64,000 nt of DNA from contig JAAYIK010000015.1 in the NCBI GenBank assembly GCA_012523465.1, forward strand, positions 62,001 to 126,000, given 5' to 3'. Shown piece by piece: positions 29,309-40,235 of this stretch. Each line of letters opens with the position of its first letter. Position 1 is the stretch's first letter. The notes below the pieces were generated by a model. It was not told where the DNA came from. It was given only the letters and a program-made list of their open reading frames with translations, and searched no databases. This DNA comes from Lysobacteraceae bacterium. GTDB lineage: Bacteria > Pseudomonadota > Gammaproteobacteria > Nitrococcales > AK92. Position numbers and translations under genes: made by a program.

Positions 29309-29737
29309 CTAGATGCGGACCGCAAGCACGTCGCAGGGGGCGCCGTGGAGGACGGCGTTGGCGGTGGAGCCGAGCAGCAGCGCCAGGCCGTGGCGGCCAT
29401 GGCTGCCGACCACGATCAGGTCGACCCCGTACTGTTCGGCGAAATTGATGATCTCCCGCTTGGTGTAGCCCATGACGATATGGCGCCGGGACGGCTCCAG
29501 CCCGACCCGATCGGCCAGCTCGCGCAGCTTTTGCTCGGCGGTGTCGTGCAACTCGCTCTCGATGCTCATGGGCGGCAGCAGGGCTTCGCCGGCAGCGTCC
29601 ACCGGCAGCGGCTCAATGACGTGGAGCAGGCTGAGCATGCTGCCGTAGCGTTGGGCGAGATCTTGCGCCCGTTCCAGCACCTCCCGCCCTTCTGGGCTGA
29701 GGTCGACGGCAGCCAGTATGTGTCGATAGGCTCGCAT
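29309..29737 (-). CDS. Universal stress protein UspA family
   Basis: A 142-residue single-domain Usp. It starts YRHILAAVDLSPEG, has the ATP-binding signature GSHGRHGLALLLGSTANAVL (G-2X-G-9X-GST) and ends APCDVLAVRI, so it is probably of the nucleotide-binding branch. It is flanked by ksgA (71 bp upstream) and tal (183 bp downstream), with its own transcription possible on both sides. Confidence 0.92.
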   Translation of the reverse strand: MRAYRHILAAVDLSPEGREVLERAQDLAQRYGSMLSLLHVIEPLPVDAAGEALLPPMSIESELHDTAEQKLRELADRVGLEPSRRHIVMGYTKREIINFAEQYGVDLIVVGSHGRHGLALLLGSTANAVLHGAPCDVLAVRI

Positions 29738-29808
29738 GGCTGTCTAGCCTCCCTGCACGTGCAGTCGAGGCAAGTATAGCAAGCCGCCGGTCGGCGGGGC
29801 GGCGGCGG

Positions 29809-30600
29809 TTAGGAGCGCGCCGGCAGCTGGCCGGCGAGTGCGGCAAAGCCGGCCAGATCCACCTGCTCGGGGCGCAGCGCCGGATCGACGCCGGCGGCGC
29901 GGATCTGCTCCTCGTCGAGCAGGCCCTTGAGGGTGTTGCGCAGCGTCTTGCGGCGCTGGCTGAAAGCCTGGGCGACCAGACGGCTGAAGACGGCCACGTC
30001 GTTCACCTCGATGGGCTTGGACCGGTGCGGTATCAACCGGACGAAGGCCGAGTCGACCTGCGGTACGGGACGGAAGGCGCCGGGGGCGATGTTGAACAGC
30101 CGCTCCACCCGGCAGTGGTACTGCACCATCACCGACAGCCGGCCGTAGGCATCGTCGCCGACCCGGGCGGCTAGCCGGTCCACTACCTCCTTCTGCAGCG
30201 TGAAGTGCATGTCGGCGATGATGTCGGCGTAGTCCAGCAGGTGGAAGATGAGCGGGGTGGAGATGTTGTAGGGCAGGTTGCCGACGATGCGCAGCGGCTG
30301 CTCGTTCTCACGCAGGCTGGCGAAATCGAAGCGCAGCGCGTCCCCCTGGTGGATGACCAGCTCGCCGGCGCCCTGGCAGCGGCGGGCTAGCTCCGCCACC
30401 AGGTCGCGGTCGAGCTCCACCGCCTGCAGGCGGCCGACGGCCTGCAGCAGGGGCAGGGTGAGTGCCCCCAGGCCGGGCCCGATCTCGACCAGCTGCTGGC
30501 CGGGCTCCGGGGCGATGGCCCGGATCATGCGAGCAATGATGTTGCCGTCGACCAGGAAGTTCTGGCCGAAGCGCTTGCGGGCTCGGTGACGGAAGCTCAT
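29809..30600 (-). CDS. ksgA: 16S rRNA (A1518/A1519) dimethyltransferase
   Basis: Dimethylates two adjacent adenosines near the 3' end of 16S rRNA late in 30S assembly. The 263-residue product has [14 protein letters not shown], the SAM-binding [15 protein letters not shown], and the catalytic NLPYNIS motif, then [14 protein letters not shown] and [15 protein letters not shown]. It overlaps the pdxA stop by 4 bp and ends the lptD-surA-pdxA-ksgA operon. Confidence 0.96.
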   Translation of the reverse strand: MSFRHRARKRFGQNFLVDGNIIARMIRAIAPEPGQQLVEIGPGLGALTLPLLQAVGRLQAVELDRDLVAELARRCQGAGELVIHQGDALRFDFASLRENEQPLRIVGNLPYNISTPLIFHLLDYADIIADMHFTLQKEVVDRLAARVGDDAYGRLSVMVQYHCRVERLFNIAPGAFRPVPQVDSAFVRLIPHRSKPIEVNDVAVFSRLVAQAFSQRRKTLRNTLKGLLDEEQIRAAGVDPALRPEQVDLAGFAALAGQLPARS

Positions 30601-31589
30601 GGACTGGCTGCGACGCGCGACAGGCGGATGGCTTCGGCGATGGCGGCCTCCAGGCTCCCGGCCTCAGCCCGGCCGCTGCCGGCCAGCTCCAGGGCGGTGC
30701 CGTGGTCGACCGAGGTCCGTACGATGGGCAACCCCAGTGTGACGTTGACGGCATGGCCGAAGCCGACGTGCTTGAGCACCGGCAGGCCCTGGTCGTGGTA
30801 CATGGCCAGCACGGCGTCGGCGCCAGCCAGTCCCCGGGGCGTGAACAGGGTATCGGCCGGCAGCGGACCGACCAGGTCCATGCCCTCGCGGCGCAGGCCG
30901 TCGAGCACCGGCTCGATGACCTCGATCTCCTCGCGACCCAGGTGGCCGCCCTCGCCGGCATGGGGATTGAGACCGCAGACTAGGATGCGGGGTCGGGAGA
31001 TGCCGTACTTGCGGCGCAGGTCGTGCTCCAGGATGCGTAGCACCTGCGTCAGCCGCTGCGGCGTGATGGCGGCGGGAACGTCCTTGAGCGGCAGATGGGT
31101 GGTCGCCAGCGCCACGCGCAGCTCGCCGGCGGCGAGCATCATGACCGGCAGCGGGGCGTTGGTGAGCTCGGCGAAGAACTCGGTGTGGCCGGTGAAGGGT
31201 ACGCCGGCGTCGTTGATCACTCCCTTGTGCACCGGCGCCGTGACCACGGCGGCGAAGCGGCCGGCGAGGCAGCCCTTCCCGGCCAGCCGCAGCGTCTCCA
31301 GCACGTAGCGGCTGTTGGCCGGATCCAGCTTACCCGGGCTCGCCGGCTGCGCCAGCGGCACCGCCAGCACGCGCAGCGCGCCGGCCTGCTGCGGGGCAGG
31401 GGGCGAGGCAGGATCAAAGGGCAGCAGCCGCAATGGTAGGCCCAGCATGGCGGCGCGCTGCGCTAGCAGCGCCGGGTCGGCCACCGCCACCAGCTCGGCC
31501 GGATGGGCTTGCTGGGCGATCTGCACGCACAAATCGGGGCCGATGCCGGCCGGCTCGCCAGGAGTAAGCGCGATGCGGGGTGTCGTCAT
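30597..31589 (-). CDS. pdxA: 4-hydroxythreonine-4-phosphate dehydrogenase
   Basis: NAD-dependent oxidation in DXP-dependent pyridoxal phosphate synthesis. The 330-residue product begins [16 protein letters not shown] and has the zinc ligand His in [39 protein letters not shown] and [16 protein letters not shown]. It overlaps ksgA by 4 bp and follows surA by 3 bp. Confidence 0.96.
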   Translation of the reverse strand: MTTPRIALTPGEPAGIGPDLCVQIAQQAHPAELVAVADPALLAQRAAMLGLPLRLLPFDPASPPAPQQAGALRVLAVPLAQPASPGKLDPANSRYVLETLRLAGKGCLAGRFAAVVTAPVHKGVINDAGVPFTGHTEFFAELTNAPLPVMMLAAGELRVALATTHLPLKDVPAAITPQRLTQVLRILEHDLRRKYGISRPRILVCGLNPHAGEGGHLGREEIEVIEPVLDGLRREGMDLVGPLPADTLFTPRGLAGADAVLAMYHDQGLPVLKHVGFGHAVNVTLGLPIVRTSVDHGTALELAGSGRAEAGSLEAAIAEAIRLSRVAASP

Positions 31590-31592
31590 GCT

Positions 31593-32897
31593 TCAACCAT
31601 CCAGGCGGATATCGACGTAGGCGTCTTCGCGCAGCTGCCGCAGCCAGGCCTCCAGCACCTCTTCGGTCTTGCGCTGGCGGATGATCTCGGCCGCCCGGGC
31701 CCGGCGCAGCTCGTCGGTGGCGTCGCGCTGGCGGCGCTCCAGCACCTGCACGATATGCCAGCCGAAGTTGCTGCGAAACGGCTCGCTGATCTCGCCGGGA
31801 GCCAGCTGCGCCATGGCCTGCTCGAAGCTGGGGACGAACATGCCCGGCGACGCCCAGCCCAGGTCGCCGCCGCGCGAGGCGCTGGCCTTGTCGTCGGAAT
31901 GCGCTTTGGCCAGCTCGGCGAAGTCCTCGCCGTTCAGGATGCGGCGGCGCAGCGATTCCAGCCGCTGGCGGGCGTCGCTTTCGCTGACCACTTCGTTGGG
32001 CGTGATCAGGATGTGGCGGGCACGGGTCTGGGTGATAACAGCCCGGTCGCTGCTGCGGCGGTCAAGCAGCTGAATGATGTGAAAGCCGCTGGGTCCTTGC
32101 AGGATGTCGGCGGTCTCGCCCACCGCGAGCTGCGGCACCACGTTGGCGAACAGGGTTGGCAGCTCGCCCTGGGTGCGCCAGCCGAGGCTGCCGCCGTCGA
32201 GCGCGGTGGGGCTGTCGGAGTAGCTGGCCGCCAGCTGCGCCAGCTCCGCGCCCTCGCGCAGGGCGCGGAGCACCTGCTCGGCCCGCTCGCGCGCCTGCTG
32301 CAGCTGCGCGGCCGAGGCCTGGTCGGGGATGCTGATCAGGATGTGGCCGACCAGGTACTCGTCGGTGTTGCTGCCGCTTTGGCTGGCCAGGAACTCGTCG
32401 ATCTCCTGGGGAGTGATATGGACCCGGCTCTCGGCCTGGCGCTGATGGAGGCGGGCCAGGACGATCTCGTTGCGCAGCCCCTCGCGGAAGGCGGCGTAAT
32501 CGTAGCCCTCAGCCTCCAGGGCGGCGCGGAACTGGCTGAGGCTGAGGTTGTTCTGCTCGGCGATGCGCTGCACGGCGGCGTTCAGCGTGGCCTCATCCAC
32601 GCGGATGCCGCTGCGCTCGGCGACGGCGAGCTGCAGCCGCTGCATGATGAGCCGCTCCAGGACCTGGCGGATCAGGATCTGCTGATCCGGCAGGGGGATG
32701 TTGCGCTGCTGCAGCTGGGCGGCGACGGTCTTGACCTCCTGCTCCAGCTCCGACAGCAGCACCACATCGTCGTTGACCACCGCAACGATGCGGTCCAGCA
32801 GCTGGGCCGCCAGCGCCTGCGGGGCGGCCAGCAGCAGGGCGAGCGCCAGCGCCGGCCAACGCCAGGCGGTGCGGGGGAAGCGGAAGAGTCCGTTCAT
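31593..32897 (-). CDS. surA: Periplasmic chaperone / peptidyl-prolyl isomerase SurA
   Basis: Escorts outer-membrane proteins through the periplasm; LptD, encoded just upstream, is among the known clients in E. coli. The 434-residue product has a signal peptide (1 to about 30, cleaved after ALA), an N-terminal SurA domain (about 32-165) and two parvulin domains (about 172-275 and 285-385). I take the ATG at 32897 because it starts the signal peptide; the longer reading extends into lptD in another frame. The gap to lptD is 4 bp. Confidence 0.95.
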   Translation of the reverse strand: MNGLFRFPRTAWRWPALALALLLAAPQALAAQLLDRIVAVVNDDVVLLSELEQEVKTVAAQLQQRNIPLPDQQILIRQVLERLIMQRLQLAVAERSGIRVDEATLNAAVQRIAEQNNLSLSQFRAALEAEGYDYAAFREGLRNEIVLARLHQRQAESRVHITPQEIDEFLASQSGSNTDEYLVGHILISIPDQASAAQLQQARERAEQVLRALREGAELAQLAASYSDSPTALDGGSLGWRTQGELPTLFANVVPQLAVGETADILQGPSGFHIIQLLDRRSSDRAVITQTRARHILITPNEVVSESDARQRLESLRRRILNGEDFAELAKAHSDDKASASRGGDLGWASPGMFVPSFEQAMAQLAPGEISEPFRSNFGWHIVQVLERRQRDATDELRRARAAEIIRQRKTEEVLEAWLRQLREDAYVDIRLDG

Positions 32898-32901
32898 GCG
32901 A

Positions 32902-35148
32902 TTACCTTTCGAAACGGTAGCCGGAGACGACTTCCTCGATGAAAGCATCCAGGCGCCTGCCGAGCGCGCCCAGGCCAGTGAATTCCAGCTGCACCATGAA
33001 GGACAGCGACGGATCGTCGTCATCGATGGAAGATATATGCTCGCGCACCAGGGTGCGCAGCGTCCAGCAGCAACTGCCATAGGCCAGGCCGACGAAGCGT
33101 TCCAGCCGCTTGCTGTCGAGCAGCGAGTAATGCACCCCGGCCAGTCCCAGCCAGCGGCTGCCAAGGGGCCAGACCCCGGTGAGCTCGATCTGTTCCAGCG
33201 GCGCGCCCTGGCCATCCACCCCGGCCTCGCGGTGGCGATAGGTCAGATGAACCGCCTTCCACTCGTCCGGACGATAGCTAAGTCGCAGCGAGCGGCGCAC
33301 GACCTCATCCTCGCGGGTATCGTAGCGCAGGTCGCCGTAGAGGGTGAGCGGTCCCAGGCTGACGCGCAGGTCGGCCAGCAGGTCGGACCTCGAGCGGCTG
33401 TCCTCCGGGATCGCCCTGCTGCCGATGCGCACCTTGCGCTCGGAGAAGTAAAAGGCGCGTCCAATGCCGGCCCGCAACAGCTCTCGTCCCGTGGAGCGGT
33501 CCAGCAGCCGGCTGTACACCGCCAGGCTCAGCTGGTTGGCATCGCCGATGCGGTCCGGGCCGGTGAAACGGTTCATCTCGAACAGCTGCGACAGGGTCAG
33601 CTCGGTGCGGGAGGTGTCGAACACCGGCAGCTCGCTTTGATCGCGGTAGGGCACGTACAGGTAGAACAGCCGCGGCTCCAGGGTCTGCAGCAGGCGCCGT
33701 CGGCCGAGGCTAAGGTCGCGTTCGAGGAAAATGCCGCCGTCGAGGCTGAACAGCGGCACGGTGCGATTCAGCGACTCTTCCGGGTGATTGCCGCTCAGCC
33801 GATCCGGATAGTCCAGCCAATAGCGGGTGTGGCTCAACGCCACGCTCGGCGTCACGAAATAGGCCAGGCGCTCATGGCGCAGGAAGGTGTGCAGCAGCAT
33901 GTCGCTGCGCAGGCCGGTGATGCGCTCCGAGGTGGGGTGGGCGAAGCGGGTGGCTTCGCCGGCGAGGTTGTAGTTGAAGGCGCCCGGATTGCTGGAGCGG
34001 TAGCTCGCCAGCAGCCGCGGCAGCACCCGGTAGGGTCGGCTGCGGGGCAGGATCTCGTCGTCCACGGTCTGCCAGCCCTGCACCTGGCCTTGCAGATGCC
34101 AGCCCCCGCTGCGATAGCCCAGCACCGCCTGGCTGCGCAGGTGCTGTTCGCTGGTGGTGGCCAGATCGTTGCCGAAGTCGTCCAGGTACTCGCTGTCGCT
34201 GACGCGGTTGTACTCGCCGTAGAAATAGGCATTGTTGCGCCAGCGGCTGCGCCAGTCCCAGCCCAGCTGCCAGCGGTCATCGCCGAAGCGGGAGTCGTTG
34301 GGCAGGTAATTGAAGCCAAGCTCGGTGGCGTAGCCGGGGCGCAGCAGGCGCGCCTCGGTCTCCAGCATCAGGCCGCGCCGGCTAAGCAGGCGCGGGGTCA
34401 ACGTCATGTCGTAGTTGGGCGCTAGATTGAGATAGTAGGGAGTCGCGACGTCCAGGCCGTTGCGGCCGCGGTAGCCGAGGCTGGGCGGCAGGAAGCCGGT
34501 CTTGCGCCTGTCATCGATGGGAAAGCTGATGTAGGGCGTGTACAGCAGCGGCACGCCGAAGAAGCGCAGCCAGGCATGGTGGGCGGTGCCGAAGCCCTCG
34601 GCGCGGTCCAGCTCCAGGCTGCGACTGTGCAGCCACCAATCCTCGTCGCCGGGCGGGCAGACGGTGTAGGAGACGTCGTCGTACTCGCTCACGCTTTCGC
34701 TGCGCAGGCGGGCCTGGCGGGCGCTGCCGTGAGTGGTGGGGCCGAATTGAAACTCCGCCGCGTTGAGCACGCCGCGGTCCTGATCCAGGTACAGATAGCC
34801 GTCGCTGGCCCGGATGTCGGCAGGCCCCTGACGGTAGCGGACGTTGCCGATGGCATCGGCCCGGCTGCTCGGCTCGTGGTAGCGCAGCTCGTCGGCTTGC
34901 AGCACGCGGCCGCCGCGCTCCATCACGACGTCGCCCTGGAAGATGTATGTCTGGCTGCGGCGATCGAGCTGGCCGCGGTCGGCGTCCACCGTCACCGGGC
35001 CATCCGGTTCGGCTGGCGCCTCTGAAGCCCCGAGCTCGCCCAGCAGCCTGGCTGGAGGCGGGCAGGCCATGAAGTCGGCGGTCGCCAGCGGTGCCGCGCC
35101 CAGAAGCGCAGCGGCCAGCGCAAGTCGTGACCATAGCGTCGCTTTCAC
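32902..35148 (-). CDS. lptD: LPS-assembly protein LptD
   Basis: Outer-membrane 26-stranded barrel that, with LptE, inserts LPS into the outer leaflet. The 748-residue product has a signal peptide, an OstA-type periplasmic beta-jellyroll (about 50-190; VTVDADRGQLDRRSQTYIFQGDVVMERGG) and a barrel domain. The four-cysteine pattern needed for the long-range disulphides is preserved: one Cys at 29, one near 163 (YTVCPPGDED) and an adjacent pair near the C-terminus (GSCCWTLRTLVRE). The start is GTG. It heads the lptD-surA-pdxA-ksgA unit and is divergent from amgK. Confidence 0.96.
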   Translation of the reverse strand: MKATLWSRLALAAALLGAAPLATADFMACPPPARLLGELGASEAPAEPDGPVTVDADRGQLDRRSQTYIFQGDVVMERGGRVLQADELRYHEPSSRADAIGNVRYRQGPADIRASDGYLYLDQDRGVLNAAEFQFGPTTHGSARQARLRSESVSEYDDVSYTVCPPGDEDWWLHSRSLELDRAEGFGTAHHAWLRFFGVPLLYTPYISFPIDDRRKTGFLPPSLGYRGRNGLDVATPYYLNLAPNYDMTLTPRLLSRRGLMLETEARLLRPGYATELGFNYLPNDSRFGDDRWQLGWDWRSRWRNNAYFYGEYNRVSDSEYLDDFGNDLATTSEQHLRSQAVLGYRSGGWHLQGQVQGWQTVDDEILPRSRPYRVLPRLLASYRSSNPGAFNYNLAGEATRFAHPTSERITGLRSDMLLHTFLRHERLAYFVTPSVALSHTRYWLDYPDRLSGNHPEESLNRTVPLFSLDGGIFLERDLSLGRRRLLQTLEPRLFYLYVPYRDQSELPVFDTSRTELTLSQLFEMNRFTGPDRIGDANQLSLAVYSRLLDRSTGRELLRAGIGRAFYFSERKVRIGSRAIPEDSRSRSDLLADLRVSLGPLTLYGDLRYDTREDEVVRRSLRLSYRPDEWKAVHLTYRHREAGVDGQGAPLEQIELTGVWPLGSRWLGLAGVHYSLLDSKRLERFVGLAYGSCCWTLRTLVREHISSIDDDDPSLSFMVQLEFTGLGALGRRLDAFIEEVVSGYRFER

Positions 35149-35190
35149 CGTAACCAGATCCTGCCCCTTCCTGCGGCGGCCGATACGATG

Positions 35191-35219
35191 TCATAGAAGC
35201 CCGCAATGGGGCAAACTCC
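35191..35219 (-). promoter_or_regulatory. SigmaE-like promoter candidate for lptD-surA
   Basis: On the minus strand GGAGTTT (35213-35219) and TCTATGA (35191-35197) are separated by 15 bp, resembling the envelope-stress sigma factor pattern (GGAACTT-N15/16-TCTGA). lptD and surA belong to the sigmaE regulon in E. coli. The match is partial. Confidence 0.25.
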
Positions 35220-35233
35220 CCGTGTCGCCCATT

Positions 35234-35239
35234 TATAAT
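35234..35239 (+). promoter_or_regulatory. Consensus -10 box upstream of amgK
   Basis: A perfect TATAAT stands 52 bp before the amgK start. I do not see a good -35 at 16-18 bp, so it may need an activator or may be coincidental in this A/T-rich patch. Confidence 0.35.
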
Positions 35240-35291
35240 GCACGTCGGCCTAGCCGCGCCCATCCATCAACCGTATAGAGAATGACAAGCT

Positions 35292-36996
<1,705 letters not shown>

Positions 36997-37005
36997 CGCA
37001 AGGAC

Positions 37006-38439
37006 ATGGGCAAAGATATCAGCAACATCAAATTCACCCGCGAGGATTTCCAGGCCTTCGCGGCGCGCCTGAAAAGCGAGACTGAGCTGCTCAAACGCTG
37101 GCGGGACGAGGGCCGGCTGGCCAGCGATCCGCCCAGGATCGGGCTGGAACTAGAAATCTGGCTGGTCGACGAGGCCGGCCGCCCGGCGCCGTGCAACACC
37201 GCGGTCCTAGCCCAGGCCCAAGAGCCGTTGCTGACGCTGGAGTTGGCGCAGTACAACCTGGAGCTCAACACCACTCCGCAGCCGCTGGCCGGTCAGCCTT
37301 TCACCGCCCTGCGGCAAGAGCTGGAGCAGGTCTGGCAGCGCGTGGCCGCCGCCGCGGCGCGGCAGCAGGCGCGGCTCGCCATGATCGGCATCCTGCCCAG
37401 CGCACGCCAGGAAGATCTTAGCCTGGCGCGCATGTCGCCGCTTAACCGCTACCAGGCACTCAACGAGCAGGTGTTGCTGCTGCGCAACCAAAGGCCGCTG
37501 CAGCTGGACATCCAGGGCGTCGAGCGACTGACCCTGAGCCATGCCGACGTCATGCTGGAGTCGGCCGCCACCTCGCTGCAGCTGCATCTGCAGGTCAGCC
37601 CGCAGAACGCCGCGCGGCTGTTCAATGCCGCTGTTATGGCTTCTGCGGCCACCGTGGCGGCCGCCGCCAACTCGCCGTTTTTGTTCGGCCGCCGGCTGTG
37701 GGAAGAGACCCGCATCCCCTTGTTCGAACAGGCTGTGGCGGTGACGCCGCCCCACGGCGGCCATCCCGGCCCCTTCGGCCGGGTGAGCTTCGGCAGCGGC
37801 TACGGGCGCGATGCGCTGTACGGCTTCTTCGTCGAGAACCGCCAGCACTTCCCGGTGCTGCTGCCGGTGCTGCTGGACGAGCCGGAGGAGCGGCTGCCGC
37901 ACCTGTGCCTGCACAACGGTACTATCTGGCGCTGGAACCGGCCGCTGGTTGGCTTCGGCGACGACGGCCGGCCGCATCTGCGCATCGAGCACCGCGTGAT
38001 GGCGGCTGGCCCGACGCTGGCCGACATCGTCGCCAACGCGGCATTCTTCTATGGCCTGGCGCATGGCCTGGCCGAGAGCGAGCAGGGGCCCGACAGCCGC
38101 TTGCCCTTCGTGCAGGCAGAGCGCAATTTCTATGCTGCGGCTCGCCATGGCCTGGCGGCAGAGGTAAGCTGGCTGGGCAGCAGTCAGGGGCGGCTGGATC
38201 AGCTCATTCTCAACCGCTTGCTGCCATTGGCGGCGCGTGGGCTGCAGCTGGCCGGGGTGGACGATCCCGAAGCCCGTGCCGGACTGGCGATCATCGAGCA
38301 GCGGGTCGGCACCGGTCGCACCGGGGCCGCCTGGCAGCGGGCTTTCATCGAACGGTACGGGCGCGATTTCGATGCCCTGGTCAACGCCTATCTGGAACGC
38401 CAGCAATCGGGCGAGCCGGTGCATCGCTGGTCGCTGTAG
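37006..38439 (+). CDS. GCS2-like carboxylate-amine ligase (glutamate-cysteine ligase superfamily)
   Basis: A 477-residue protein of the glutamate-cysteine-ligase type 2 fold, which makes gamma-glutamyl or other amide bonds using ATP. Seen directly: GLELEIWLVD at 46-55, typical of the first metal/ATP strand, NLELNTTPQPL near 85-95, and EHRVMAAGPTLADIVANAAFFYG near 330-352. Clear GshA features and a GshB partner are missing, so glutathione synthesis is unlikely. It begins 9 bp after murU and is followed after 31 bp by an M14-like deacylase, so the four genes look like one operon. The true amine and acid substrates are unknown. Confidence 0.7.
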   Translation: MGKDISNIKFTREDFQAFAARLKSETELLKRWRDEGRLASDPPRIGLELEIWLVDEAGRPAPCNTAVLAQAQEPLLTLELAQYNLELNTTPQPLAGQPFTALRQELEQVWQRVAAAAARQQARLAMIGILPSARQEDLSLARMSPLNRYQALNEQVLLLRNQRPLQLDIQGVERLTLSHADVMLESAATSLQLHLQVSPQNAARLFNAAVMASAATVAAAANSPFLFGRRLWEETRIPLFEQAVAVTPPHGGHPGPFGRVSFGSGYGRDALYGFFVENRQHFPVLLPVLLDEPEERLPHLCLHNGTIWRWNRPLVGFGDDGRPHLRIEHRVMAAGPTLADIVANAAFFYGLAHGLAESEQGPDSRLPFVQAERNFYAAARHGLAAEVSWLGSSQGRLDQLILNRLLPLAARGLQLAGVDDPEARAGLAIIEQRVGTGRTGAAWQRAFIERYGRDFDALVNAYLERQQSGEPVHRWSL

Positions 38440-38470
38440 CCGGGCCGGCCAAACAAGCTGGGGCACGAGC

Positions 38471-39481
38471 ATGCTGAAGCAATACACCGACCTGCCAAGA
38501 GGGTTCCTGGACGCCAGTGCGGCCGAGCTGGAGCGAATCCTGGGCGGCCCCAGCCTGATCCATTTGCCGGGACTGCGCGATCGGCCGCTGTTCGTCTCCA
38601 TCCTGCTGCACGGTAACGAGACCTCCGGCCTGACCGCGCTGCAGGAGTTCCTGCGCACGCGCCTAGACCGTCCTTTGCCGCGGGCGCTGTCGCTGTTCGT
38701 CGGCAACGTGGCGGCAGCACGGGCCGGGGTGCGAACCTTACCCGGACAGCCCGACTACAACCGGATCTGGCCGGGCGGCGAGGACAGCGCCAGCCCGGAA
38801 GCCAGGATGCTGGCCCTGGTCGTCGACCAGATGCGCCAGCGGCGTGTCTTCGCTAGCATCGACATCCACAACAACAGCGGCCCCAATCCTCACTACAGCT
38901 GCATCAGCCGGGTTGATGGCCGCCACCTCTACCTGGCCTCGCTGTTCAGCCCGACAGTGGTGCATTTCACTCGGCCGCGCGGCGTGCAGGTGGCGGCCTT
39001 CGCCGAGCTTTGCCCCGCCGTCACCATCGAATGCGGCCAGCCGGGCGATCGCTACGGCATCGAGCATGCGCGCGAGCTGGTGGAAGCGGCGCTGCATCTG
39101 GGCAAGATCCCCGACCACCCGGCCAGCGAGGTCAGCCTGTTCCGCACCGTGGCGCGGGTCTTGCTGCCGGCCGACGTCACCTTCGGCTACGGCGACGAGG
39201 CGGTGGAGCTGCAGCTCATGGACGATCTGGCGCAGTTCAATTTCCGCGAGCTGCCCGTCGGCACCATCTTTGCGCGCGTCCGTGGCCAGCGGGAGGTGAA
39301 CTTCGTCGTCGAGGACCAGCAGGGCAGGGATGTCGCCGCCGACTATTTCGAGCTGGTCGACGGCGAGCTGCGCACCCGGCGTCCGGTCATGCCGGCGATG
39401 CTGACCACCAATCCGGCCATCGTTCGCCAGGACTGCCTGTGCTACCTAATGGAGGGCCTGCCAACGCCAGCCGACGGCTAA
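38471..39481 (+). CDS. Succinylglutamate desuccinylase/aspartoacylase-family zinc deacylase
   Basis: A 336-residue M14-like hydrolase. It has the zinc ligands His47 and Glu50 in LLHGNETSG, His133 in DIHNNSG, substrate-binding Asn97-Arg98 in NRIWPG, and the catalytic Glu187 in VTIECGQPG. These enzymes cleave N-acyl amino acids or related amides. It lacks an arginine-catabolism context (no astA-D), so a true AstE role is unlikely. The ATG at 38471 is preceded by weak SD-like GGGGC; longer readings enter the ligase gene. The pairing with the upstream ligase suggests opposing or sequential action on one amide. Confidence 0.75.
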   Translation: MLKQYTDLPRGFLDASAAELERILGGPSLIHLPGLRDRPLFVSILLHGNETSGLTALQEFLRTRLDRPLPRALSLFVGNVAAARAGVRTLPGQPDYNRIWPGGEDSASPEARMLALVVDQMRQRRVFASIDIHNNSGPNPHYSCISRVDGRHLYLASLFSPTVVHFTRPRGVQVAAFAELCPAVTIECGQPGDRYGIEHARELVEAALHLGKIPDHPASEVSLFRTVARVLLPADVTFGYGDEAVELQLMDDLAQFNFRELPVGTIFARVRGQREVNFVVEDQQGRDVAADYFELVDGELRTRRPVMPAMLTTNPAIVRQDCLCYLMEGLPTPADG

Positions 39482-39494
39482 GGCCGCGGAGCGG

Positions 39495-40235
39495 CTAGAT
39501 CCCGTAGCGCCAGCGATACCACCAGCCAGCCAGCAGCTCGCGCAGGGCGGCGCAGCTTTCGTGGAAGGTGTCGGGGTTGGGGGTGAAGGCGTAAAGGCTG
39601 ATGCTGGGCGCGGTGTAGACGGTGGGGGCCGGGACGACCTCGAAGCCGGCATGCTGGAACACCCGCACTGATCGCCGCATGTGGATGGTTTCGGTCACCA
39701 GGATGATGCGGCGTATGCCCAGCGGCTCCAGCAGCTCCGCGGCCAGCGTCCCGTTCTCGTAGGTGTTGCGGCTGCGCTGCTCGTGGGCTAGCACCGGCAC
39801 GCCGAACTCGTCGGCCAGCACATCCCGCATCATGATCCCGAGCGGCGTGCCCCTGCCATTGGGGGCGCCGCCCACCGGCACCACCGGCAGGCCGGTCCAG
39901 CGGTGGACCCAGGCTGCGTAGCGCAGCCGCAGCAAGGTGGAAGCGCTGACGGTGTCGCCGCCGTAGTCGGGCGCGTCCAGCGCGCGGGCGCCGCCCAGCA
40001 CCACGATGACCTGCGCCTCGGCGGCGCGGGCCGCCTCGGGAGTCAGCGGTGGCTGCCACTGCAGGCTGCGGACGAGCGGCCAGCTCGGCAGCGGCGCGCT
40101 GAGGCCGTAGAGCAGCAGCAGGCCGAGCGCGAGCAGGAGGCGGGCGGCCCGGCGGCGCCACCACAGCAGCGCCGCTAGCCCCAGCAGCAGGAGCAGGCCG
40201 GGAGGGAGGAGGAGCTTTTCGACCAGGCCGCTCAT
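39495..40235 (-). CDS. ElyC/YdcF-family (DUF218) envelope protein
   Basis: A 246-residue membrane protein with two N-terminal hydrophobic segments (about 8-25 and 31-48) and a DUF218 domain: [64 protein letters not shown] and [28 protein letters not shown]. coli ElyC of this family acts in peptidoglycan assembly and undecaprenyl-phosphate use. It overlaps lipA by 4 bp, so it ends a lipB-lipA-elyC unit. Confidence 0.85.
   Translation of the reverse strand: MSGLVEKLLLPPGLLLLLGLAALLWWRRRAARLLLALGLLLLYGLSAPLPSWPLVRSLQWQPPLTPEAARAAEAQVIVVLGGARALDAPDYGGDTVSASTLLRLRYAAWVHRWTGLPVVPVGGAPNGRGTPLGIMMRDVLADEFGVPVLAHEQRSRNTYENGTLAAELLEPLGIRRIILVTETIHMRRSVRVFQHAGFEVVPAPTVYTAPSISLYAFTPNPDTFHESCAALRELLAGWWYRWRYGI

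Noticed and set aside
31503-34425. Long plus-strand open frames opposite surA and lptD (479 and 575 codons)
   Set aside because: They are antisense shadows of surA and lptD, which have full domain support; the frames lack family similarity.
37006-38439. Glutathione biosynthetic gshA
   Set aside because: Only the GCS2 fold is supported; a gshB partner is absent and the gene is tied to amgK-murU and a deacylase.
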